A DNA stretch of 64,000 nucleotides from Methylibium sp. Root1272 (GTDB lineage Bacteria > Pseudomonadota > Gammaproteobacteria > Burkholderiales > Burkholderiaceae_C). How positions within the stretch are numbered: the stretch's first letter is position 1; each line of letters begins with the position of its first letter. The notes under the pieces are model-generated. The model saw only the letters and a list, made by a program, of their open reading frames with translations, was not told where the DNA came from and searched no databases. The stretch is taken from the NCBI RefSeq assembly GCF_001425905.1, contig NZ_LMDY01000001.1:130890-194889 (forward strand), given 5' to 3'. This document shows positions 57,523-64,000 of the stretch, in pieces. Both the position numbers and the translations under genes were made by a program.

Positions 57523-57646
57523 CTGACGACCGGCTGGCGTCGCCAGCGCTGCGCTCGGGTATGCCCCTGAGGCGGCGATGTGCGAAACCTGCTGGCTACA
57601 CTGCGGGCCTCCATCACACCGCCTCGGTGGTTGCGAGGCCCGCAGC

Positions 57647-60412
57647 ATGTTCTCGAAGTACTTCGTCGCCGGCGCGCTCGCGCTGGTCGTGATGCAGGTG
57701 TCGCCGACGGCGGTGGCAGCCGGCCAGGCCGTCCCGGCAACCAGCCCGGTCTCCTCTGCAGGCCTGCCGCGCGGCGTGACCACGGTCACCCAGGTCGAGG
57801 GCATCACCGAATACCGACTGGCCAACGGGCTGCAGGTGCTGCTGGTGCCCGATGCCTCCAAACCCACGACGACCGTCAACCTGACCTACCACGTCGGTTC
57901 TCGCCACGAGAACTACGGCGAGACGGGCATGGCGCACCTGCTTGAACACCTGATGTTCAAGGGCACGCCGACCACGCGCAACGTCTGGGGCGAGTTCACC
58001 AAGCGCGGGCTGCGGGCCAACGGCAGCACCTGGTTCGATCGCACCAACTACTTCGCCAGCTTCGCGGCCAACGAGGACAACCTGAAGTGGTTCCTGTCGT
58101 GGCATGCGGATGCCATGGTCCACAGCTTCATCGCGCGCAAGGATCTCGACTCCGAGATGACGGTGGTGCGCAACGAGATGGAGATGGGTGAGAACAGCCC
58201 CGGCCGCATCCTCTACCAGAAGACGCTGGCCGCGATGTACGACTGGCACAACTACGGCAAGGACACGATCGGCGCGCGCAGCGACGTCGAGAACGTCGAC
58301 ATCGCACGGCTGCAGGCCTTCTACCGCCAGTACTACCAGCCCGACAACGCCACGCTGGTCGTCAGCGGCCAGTTCGACACCGCCAGGGTGCTCGCCTGGG
58401 TGCAGCAGTACTTCGGGAAGATACCGAAGCCCCGCCGCGTGCTGCCCACGCTGTACACCATCGATGCCGCCCAGGACGGCGAACGCGCGCTGACGCTGCG
58501 CCGTGTCGGCGGCGCACCGCTGCTGTACACGGGCTATCACGTGCCGGCCGCGGCGGATCCGGCGTTCGCCGCCATCGAGCTGCTCGCGCTGGTGCTGGGT
58601 GATGCGCCTTCAGGGCGGCTGCACAAGCGGCTGGTCGAGAAGCAACTGGCCGCGAGCGTGGGAGCCGAACCGTTCGGCCTGCACGATCCCGGCGCGGCGC
58701 TGTTCGTGGCGCAGCTCGCGCCCGGGCAGGAGATCGACCGGGCGCGAGGCGAATTGCTCGCGGTGCTGGAGTCGGTCGCGGCCGAGCCGGTCACGGCCGA
58801 GGAACTGGAGCGCGCGCGCGCCAAGTGGCTCAAGGGCTGGGACCTGGCGTTCACGAACCCGGAGACGGTGGGCGTGTCGCTGTCGGAGTCCGTCGCGCAG
58901 GGCGACTGGCGCCTGTTCTTCCTGATCCGCGACCGCATCAAGGCGGCCACGCTGGAGGACGTGCAGCGCGCTGCCGTCGAGCGGCTGCTGCCGTCGAACC
59001 GCACGCTCGCGACCTACCTGCCGACCGACAAGCCGCAGCGCGCGCCTGCCCCGAAGGCCGTGGACGTGGCGGCGCAGTTCAAGGACTTCAAGCCGCAGGC
59101 AGGCGCCAGCGCGGTGGCCGCGTTCGACACCACCCCGGCCAACATCGACGCGCAGACGCAGCGTTTCGCGCTGGCCAGCGGCATGAAGGTCGCGCTGCTG
59201 TCCAAGCCGACCCGCGGCGGCGTGGTGAATGCGGTCCTCTCGCTGCACTTCGGTGACGAGAAGAGCCTGGCCGGCCAGGGTGAGGTGCCGGCGCTGGTGG
59301 CCGCGATGCTGGACGAAGGCACGGCGAAGCTCTCTCGCCAGCAGATCCGTGACCGGCTCGATGCGCTGCAGGCCGAGGTGGGCTTCTCCAGCAGCACCGG
59401 CAGCGTGAACGCGACGATCGCCACCAAGCGCCAGAACCTGCCGGCGGTGATCGCGCTGGTCGGCGAGCTGCTGCGTGAGCCCTCGTTCCCGCCGGCCGTG
59501 CTGGAAGAGCAGCGCAGCCAGGCGCTGACCGGCGTGGAGCAGCAGCGCAAGGAACCCGAAGCGGTGGTGGCCAGCGCGATCGACCGCCACGTGAACCGCT
59601 ATCCGCGCGGCGACGTGCGTCACGCCAAGAGCTTCGACGAACTGGTGGCCGACATCCAGGCGGCGACGGCGGAGCAGCTGCGCGCCTTCCATCGCCGCTT
59701 CTACGGCGCCTCGCATGCCGAATTCGGCGCCAGCGGCGACCTCGACGTGCCGGCGGTGAAGCAGGCGCTCGAGGCGGCCTTCGGCGACTGGAAGAGCAGC
59801 GAGCCCTACGCGCGGGTGGCCGATCCGCTGGCGCCGGTGCCGCCGGCCCGCCTGATGCTGCCGACGCCCGACAAGCAGAACGCGCACATGGCGGTGTTCC
59901 TGCCGGTGCAGTTGATGGACAGCGACCCCGACTACGCGCCGCTCACGCTGGCCAACCACCTGCTGGGCGGCGGCGGCAGTTCGCGGCTGTGGGTGCGCAT
60001 CCGCGAGAAGGAAGGGCTGTCCTACGGCGTCTACAGCCAAGTGGCTTGGAACCAGGAAGAGCGCAATTCGCCGTGGCAGGCGCAGGCCATCTTCGCGCCG
60101 CAGAACCGTGCCAAGGTCGAGGCGGCGTTCAAGGAAGAGGTCGCGCGTGCACTCAAGGAGGGCTTTACCGCCACCGAACTGCAAGAGGCGCAACGCGGCC
60201 TGATCAGTTCGCGCCGCCTGTCGCGCGCACAGGACGCGCGCCTGGCCGCCGGACTGGCGAACAACCTGCGGCTGGACCGCACGTTCGCGATCTCGCAGCA
60301 GGTCGACGACGCGATCGCTGCGGCGACGCTGGACCAGGTGAACGCTGCGCTGCGCAAGTACATCCAGCCCGAGGCGTTCGTCTACGGCTTCGGTGGCGAC
60401 TTCAAGGAGTAG
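57647..60412 (+). CDS. M16 family zinc metallopeptidase, exported, two-domain
   Basis: 921 residues. Signal peptide about 1-27 (MFSKYFVAGALALVVMQ...AVAAG). The first M16 half carries the inverted zinc motif H97-L-L-E100-H101 in GMAHLLEHLMF, with the downstream Glu in VVRNEMEMGEN. The second half (from about residue 510) has the fold but not the zinc motif, as usual. ATG 57647 starts directly at the signal peptide. Likely periplasmic peptide or protein degradation; specific substrate unknown. Confidence 0.9.
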   Translation: MFSKYFVAGALALVVMQVSPTAVAAGQAVPATSPVSSAGLPRGVTTVTQVEGITEYRLANGLQVLLVPDASKPTTTVNLTYHVGSRHENYGETGMAHLLEHLMFKGTPTTRNVWGEFTKRGLRANGSTWFDRTNYFASFAANEDNLKWFLSWHADAMVHSFIARKDLDSEMTVVRNEMEMGENSPGRILYQKTLAAMYDWHNYGKDTIGARSDVENVDIARLQAFYRQYYQPDNATLVVSGQFDTARVLAWVQQYFGKIPKPRRVLPTLYTIDAAQDGERALTLRRVGGAPLLYTGYHVPAAADPAFAAIELLALVLGDAPSGRLHKRLVEKQLAASVGAEPFGLHDPGAALFVAQLAPGQEIDRARGELLAVLESVAAEPVTAEELERARAKWLKGWDLAFTNPETVGVSLSESVAQGDWRLFFLIRDRIKAATLEDVQRAAVERLLPSNRTLATYLPTDKPQRAPAPKAVDVAAQFKDFKPQAGASAVAAFDTTPANIDAQTQRFALASGMKVALLSKPTRGGVVNAVLSLHFGDEKSLAGQGEVPALVAAMLDEGTAKLSRQQIRDRLDALQAEVGFSSSTGSVNATIATKRQNLPAVIALVGELLREPSFPPAVLEEQRSQALTGVEQQRKEPEAVVASAIDRHVNRYPRGDVRHAKSFDELVADIQAATAEQLRAFHRRFYGASHAEFGASGDLDVPAVKQALEAAFGDWKSSEPYARVADPLAPVPPARLMLPTPDKQNAHMAVFLPVQLMDSDPDYAPLTLANHLLGGGGSSRLWVRIREKEGLSYGVYSQVAWNQEERNSPWQAQAIFAPQNRAKVEAAFKEEVARALKEGFTATELQEAQRGLISSRRLSRAQDARLAAGLANNLRLDRTFAISQQVDDAIAAATLDQVNAALRKYIQPEAFVYGFGGDFKE

Positions 60413-60417
60413 GGTTC

Positions 60418-60436
60418 GCACCCGCCGAGCGGGTGC
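60418..60436 (+). terminator. Hairpin after the M16 gene
   Basis: GCACCCGC CGA GCGGGTGC, an 8-bp stem with a 3-base loop, starts 6 bases after the stop. There is no T-tract. It also faces the convergent Lrp gene. Confidence 0.45.
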
Positions 60437-60486
60437 GCGGTCGGCTTGGGGCGGCCTGGCGCTCGACCGCGTGCGGGCGCCCCGTT

Positions 60487-60957
60487 TCAATCGGTCGTCG
60501 TCGGCAGCGGCGAGGGCGGCTTGATCTCTTCCATGCAGATCATCGAGCGCACGTTCGCGACGCCGGAGATCTGCATCAGCCGATCGGTCAGGAACTGGCT
60601 CAGCGACTTGAGATCGCGCGTCACGACCTTGAGCAGGTAATCCGAGTCGCCCGAGACGGTGTGGCATTCGAGGATCTGCGGGAAGCCGCGGATGGTCTGC
60701 TCGAACTCGCGCACGTGGCCGAACTGCTCGGCGGCGATGTCCACGCTGACGAAGGCCATCACGCCCAGGCCCAGCGCCTCGCGATCGACCCGCGCCGCGT
60801 AGCCGCGGATGACGCCCCGCTCCTCGAGCGACTTGACGCGCCGGAAGCACTGCGGCGCCGACAGGTGCACCGCCGCCGACAACTCGACGTTCGAGGCACG
60901 GCCGTGGGCCTGGAGTTCGGCCAGTAAACGGCGGTCGAGTGTGTCCAATGTGCTCAT
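60487..60957 (-). CDS. Lrp/AsnC family transcriptional regulator
   Basis: 156 residues: an N-terminal helix-turn-helix (LDRRLLAELQAHGRASNVEL onward, with LSAPQCFRRVKSLEERGVI) and a C-terminal RAM ligand-binding domain (GDSDYLLKVVTRDLKSLSQF). It diverges from the ornithine aminotransferase gene across 127 bases containing palindromes, so it is the likely local regulator, sensing ornithine, arginine or a related amino acid (inferred). Confidence 0.92.
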   Translation of the reverse strand: MSTLDTLDRRLLAELQAHGRASNVELSAAVHLSAPQCFRRVKSLEERGVIRGYAARVDREALGLGVMAFVSVDIAAEQFGHVREFEQTIRGFPQILECHTVSGDSDYLLKVVTRDLKSLSQFLTDRLMQISGVANVRSMICMEEIKPPSPLPTTTD

Positions 60958-60995
60958 ATTCTAGATTTCACGCACGAAGCATGCGCTAAAAATTG

Positions 60996-61029
60996 AATAT
61001 GCACAACGAATGGAACGCATATTGCGTTC
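60996..61029. promoter_or_regulatory. Nested palindromes in the lrp-rocD divergent region
   Basis: GAACGC ATATT GCGTTC (61013-61029) is a perfect dyad with 6-bp arms. It overlaps a second dyad AATATGC (60996-61002) / GCATATT (61017-61023). The dyad size and A/T centre fit Lrp-type operators. It lies 56 bases upstream of the rocD ATG. Confidence 0.6.
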
Positions 61030-61084
61030 AGTCGTCTCTACAGTGAGGAGCTGGGGGAGCCGCCCCCGAGTTCAGGAGATCGCC

Positions 61085-62320
61085 ATGACCATTCACCCCG
61101 GCTTCCCCTTGTCGGCCAGCCCGATCGCACTGGAAGAGCACTACGGTGCCGCGAACTACGCACCCTTGCCGGTCGTGCTGACGCGCGGCGAGGGCGTCTA
61201 CCTGTGGGGGCAGGATGGTCGGCGCTATCTCGACATGATGTCGGCCTATTCGGCGGTCAGCTTCGGTCACGGTCACCCGCGGCTGGTCGAGGCGCTGGTC
61301 GCGCAGGCCCGGCAACTGGCCGTGACCTCGCGCGCCTTCCACACCGACCGCCTCGGCCCCTTCCTCGAACGCCTGTGCCGACTGACCGGCATGGACCGGG
61401 CGCTGCCGATGAACACCGGCGCCGAGGCCGTGGAGACGGCGCTGAAGGCGGCCCGCAAGTGGGGCTACACGGTCAAGGGCATCGCCGAGGGTCGCGCGCA
61501 GATCATCGTCGCGGCCAACAACTTCGCCGGGCGCACGACCACCATCGTGGGTTTCTCGAGCGAAGCCCAGTACCGCAGCGGCTTCGGGCCCTTCGCGCCC
61601 GGCTTCGTGAACGTGCCCTATGGCGATCCGGCGGCACTGGAAGCGGCCATCACCGACGACACCTGCGCCTTCCTCGTCGAGCCGGTGCAGGGTGAGGCCG
61701 GCATCGTCGTGCCGCCGGCCGGCTATTTGAAGGCAGTGCGCGAGATCTGCACGCGCCGCCACATCCTGATGATCTGCGACGAGGTGCAGACCGGCCTGGG
61801 CCGCACCGGCCGGGTGCTCGCCTGCGATCACGAGGGCGTGCGGCCCGACGGTCTCACGCTCGGCAAGGCGCTGGGCGGCGGGCTCCTGCCGGTCAGCGCC
61901 TTCCTGGCGCGCGAGGAGGTGATGGCGGTGTTCACGCCCGGCGACCACGGCTCCACCTTCGGCGGCAATCCGCTGGCAGCGGCCGTGGGCGACATGGCGT
62001 TGCAGGTGCTGGTGGAGGAGAAGCTGTCCGAGCGAGCGGCCGAGCAGGGCGCCGTGCTGCTCGAGCGCCTGCACGCGCTGCGGCACCCCGCGATTCGCGA
62101 CGTTCGCGGCCAGGGGCTGCTGGTCGGCGTGGAGATCGATCCCGGGTTCGCCTCGGCCCGCAGCGTGTGCGAGGGCTTGTTGCATGAAGGCGTGCTGAGC
62201 AAGGACACCCACGGTACGGTGGTGCGCTTCGCGCCGCCGCTGGTCATCGGTGCGCGCGAGATCGGCGACGCCGTGGCGGCACTGGGGTGCGTGCTCGGGC
62301 GCCTGGGCAAGGCAGCGTGA
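61085..62320 (+). CDS. rocD: Ornithine--oxo-acid transaminase
   Basis: Class III PLP aminotransferase converting ornithine to glutamate semialdehyde in arginine/ornithine catabolism. 411 residues. Typical segments are RYLDMMSAYSAVSFGHGHP, NTGAEAVETALKAARKWGY, the cofactor Asp in MICDEVQTGLGRTG and the PLP lysine in LTLGKALGGG. CAGGAGA precedes ATG 61085; the upstream open frame overlaps the operator. The stop is 3 bases from the stop of the convergent gene, joined by the palindrome GCGCTAGCGC. Confidence 0.92.
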   Translation: MTIHPGFPLSASPIALEEHYGAANYAPLPVVLTRGEGVYLWGQDGRRYLDMMSAYSAVSFGHGHPRLVEALVAQARQLAVTSRAFHTDRLGPFLERLCRLTGMDRALPMNTGAEAVETALKAARKWGYTVKGIAEGRAQIIVAANNFAGRTTTIVGFSSEAQYRSGFGPFAPGFVNVPYGDPAALEAAITDDTCAFLVEPVQGEAGIVVPPAGYLKAVREICTRRHILMICDEVQTGLGRTGRVLACDHEGVRPDGLTLGKALGGGLLPVSAFLAREEVMAVFTPGDHGSTFGGNPLAAAVGDMALQVLVEEKLSERAAEQGAVLLERLHALRHPAIRDVRGQGLLVGVEIDPGFASARSVCEGLLHEGVLSKDTHGTVVRFAPPLVIGAREIGDAVAALGCVLGRLGKAA

Positions 62321-62323
62321 GCG

Positions 62324-63520
62324 CTAGCGCTTGAACGGGTTGCGTTCGTCGAGTTCGTCGACGTAGGCCTCGATGCCGGCGCCTTCTCGCGCGAGATAGC
62401 GCGCCACGGCGTCCGCAAAGCGCGCGTCGCTCAGCCAGTGCGCGGAATGCGTGCGCACCGGCATCAGGCCTCGGGCCATCTTGTGCTCGCCCTGCGCGCC
62501 GCCCTCGAAGCGGCGGTAGCCGTTCTCGATGCACCACTGCAGCGGCTGGTAATAGCAGGCCTCGAAGTGCAGACAGCTGACCGAGACGAGCGCTCCCCAA
62601 TAGCGGCCGTAGGCGTGGCCGCGTTCGGGGTCGAGGGCGATCAGCGAGGCGGCAATGGGCTCGCCCTCGCGCCGGGCCGTGAACAGCAGCCAGTGCTGCG
62701 GCAGGGCCTCGGCCATGCGGGCGAAGAAGTCGCGCGTCAGGTAGGGCGTCGAGCGGTGCTCGCGGTAGGTGTTGCGGTAGCAGCGGTAGAAGAAGTCCCA
62801 GTCGGCGGTGCGGATCTGCGTGCCGATGCGGGTTTCGAACTCGACGCCGGCTTCGCGCACGTAGCGGCGCTCCTGCTGGATCTTCTTGCGCTTGTCGCGC
62901 TGCAGACTGGCGAGGAAGTCGGCGAAGTCGGCATAGCCGGCGGGAGCCCGGTTGGTCCAGTGGAACTGCACCGTGCTGCGCAGCATCCAGCCGGCCGCCT
63001 CCGCGGCACTGCGGTCGGCCTCGTCGAGAAAGAGCACGTGCGCCGACGACATGCCGTGTTGCCGGGCGAAGCTTTCCATCGCACGCAGCAGCACGCTGCG
63101 CGCGGCCGGGTCGCGCGCCAGCAGGCGCGAGCCCGGCACCGGCGTGAACGGCACCGCCGACAGCAGCTTCGGGTAGTAGCGCAGACCGGCCTCTTCGTAG
63201 GCCTGGGCCCACGCCCAGTCGAACACGTACTCGCCGTAGGAGTGGCTCTTGAGGTAGAGCGGGCAGGCCGCCGCCAGCATCCCGTCGCGCTCGATCACCA
63301 GGAACTGCGGTGCCCAGCCAGTGCCGGCAACGGCGCTGGCCGACGCGTGCAGCGCACACAGATAAGCATGGCGCGTGAAGGGCGTCGGCGCCGGGCTGGC
63401 GTCGACCAGCGCATCCCAGGCCTGGGCGTCGATGAGGGTCGGATCGGCGTGCACCTGGACCGCCCACGCCTCGGGGTCGCGGGTACCATCGTTCGACAAC
63501 GCGTTTTCTTCCTGATCCAT
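62324..63520 (-). CDS. FemAB-like GNAT acyltransferase (DUF482 family)
   Basis: 398 residues, cytoplasmic. Family segments are the YGEYVFDWAWAQAYE region, LQRDKRKKIQQERR, FYRCYRNTYREH, and the C-terminal FEGGAQGEHKMARGL with HSAHWLSDARFADAV. Related to FemAB enzymes that add amino acids to peptidoglycan precursors; this branch has no fixed reaction. ATG 63520 overlaps the start codon of nadE on the other strand. A start at ATG 63601 is possible but would lie deep inside nadE. Confidence 0.85.
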   Translation of the reverse strand: MDQEENALSNDGTRDPEAWAVQVHADPTLIDAQAWDALVDASPAPTPFTRHAYLCALHASASAVAGTGWAPQFLVIERDGMLAAACPLYLKSHSYGEYVFDWAWAQAYEEAGLRYYPKLLSAVPFTPVPGSRLLARDPAARSVLLRAMESFARQHGMSSAHVLFLDEADRSAAEAAGWMLRSTVQFHWTNRAPAGYADFADFLASLQRDKRKKIQQERRYVREAGVEFETRIGTQIRTADWDFFYRCYRNTYREHRSTPYLTRDFFARMAEALPQHWLLFTARREGEPIAASLIALDPERGHAYGRYWGALVSVSCLHFEACYYQPLQWCIENGYRRFEGGAQGEHKMARGLMPVRTHSAHWLSDARFADAVARYLAREGAGIEAYVDELDERNPFKR

Positions 63521-64000
63521 GCCTGCCACTGTGTCCGCCACGATCGCCCTCGTCCAGTTCAACGCCACCGTCGGCGACCTCGCAGGCAACGCGCAGCGCA
63601 TCGCCCAGTGGTCCCGCCAGGCCTACGCGCAGGGCGCGCGGCTGGTGATCACGCCGGAACTGTCGCTGACCGGCTATCCGCCGGAAGACCTGCTGCTGCG
63701 GCCTGCCTTCATGCGCGCCTGCGACGAAGCGCTGGCCGGCTGCGCCGCGTCGCTGGCCGATCTGCCGGACCTGCAGGTGGTGGTCGGCCATCCGCAGGCG
63801 ATCGATGCGCTGGGGGATCTTCGCACGCGCTCGCTGGCGGTGCAGCGGCGGGTGAATGCGGCCTCGGTGCTGGCCGGCGGGCGCGTCACGGCCACCTATG
63901 CGAAGCGGGAGCTGCCCAACTACCAGGTGTTCGACGAGCGCCGCTACTTCGTATCGGGCCGCGACGCGGGCTTCGGCCCGGTGGTGGTGGAGGCGGGCGG
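63519..64000 (+). CDS. nadE: Glutamine-dependent NAD+ synthetase, 5' part
   Basis: Only the first 160 residues are in the window; the frame is open to the end. They form the N-terminal nitrilase-type glutaminase domain with catalytic Glu47 in ITPELSLTGYPPEDLLLRP and Lys129 in YAKRELPNYQVFDE; the Cys lies beyond the edge. The full enzyme amidates nicotinate adenine dinucleotide using glutamine ammonia. ATG 63519 shares the CATG tetramer with the opposite gene; GTG 63531 is an alternative start. Confidence 0.93.
   Translation, partial: MPATVSATIALVQFNATVGDLAGNAQRIAQWSRQAYAQGARLVITPELSLTGYPPEDLLLRPAFMRACDEALAGCAASLADLPDLQVVVGHPQAIDALGDLRTRSLAVQRRVNAASVLAGGRVTATYAKRELPNYQVFDERRYFVSGRDAGFGPVVVEAG

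Overview
The window looks like the chromosome of a high-GC betaproteobacterium of the order Burkholderiales, probably from the Rubrivivax/Leptothrix/Methylibium side. The support is gene order (leuC-leuD-leuB-asd-fimV-truA-trpFBA-accD-folC-SPOR-cvpA-purF-metZ-gltX), strong G/C third-position bias, and the family make-up. Genus and species cannot be fixed from the sequence alone. I saw no CRISPR array, insertion sequence, prophage or rRNA gene.

Layout. 1-5.8 kb: the 3' part of citrate synthase, then leucine biosynthesis (leuC, leuD, a small membrane protein, leuB) and asd. 6-20.2 kb: one long same-strand run: fimV, truA, trpF, trpB, trpA, accD, folC, a SPOR protein, cvpA, purF, metZ, gltX. Many of these genes are joined by 1-4 bp stop/start overlaps. 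20.2-20.6 kb: three tRNA genes (Ala-GGC, Glu-TTC, Asp-GTC) closed by a bidirectional terminator. 20.6-25.6 kb: small accessory genes (flavin reductase, DUF3606 protein, orphan ORF, MDR oxidoreductase, metallophosphoesterase, EamA exporter, ogt). 25.8-28.9 kb: phosphomannomutase/phosphoglucomutase, waaA and an unknown acidic protein. 28.9-35.7 kb, minus strand: an OMF-MFP-RND efflux operon with pyrD at its 3' end. 36-40.3 kb: rpiA, a DUF4124/glutaredoxin-like protein, prlC and folD.

40.4-50.1 kb: a sensor kinase and FixJ-type regulator diverge from the pyruvate dehydrogenase operon aceE-aceF-lpdA. The E3 subunit carries its own lipoyl domain. 50.1-54.2 kb: a short catabolic or detoxification cassette (LysR regulator diverging from GST-glutathione reductase-hydratase). 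Its GST, reductase and regulator genes are visibly less GC-rich than the rest of the window. 54.2-57.5 kb: a membrane H+-pyrophosphatase with a C-terminal OmpA-like domain, divergent from the soluble pyrophosphatase. 57.6-64 kb: an M16 protease, an Lrp/AsnC regulator divergent from ornithine aminotransferase, a FemAB-like acyltransferase and the start of nadE.

The observations most worth following are the pyrophosphatase-OmpA fusion, the GST/reductase/hydratase/LysR cassette, the two-component system facing the pyruvate dehydrogenase genes, a perfect 12-bp inverted repeat bracketing tRNA-Ala, a duplicated start/stop junction between trpB and trpA that encloses about 100 bp of palindromic DNA, and a palindromic repeat read in frame as the linker of LpdA. 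No intergenic gap exceeds 300 bp; the largest (5844-6081, 22108-22391, 35736-35991, 56742-56982) contain no gene I can support.
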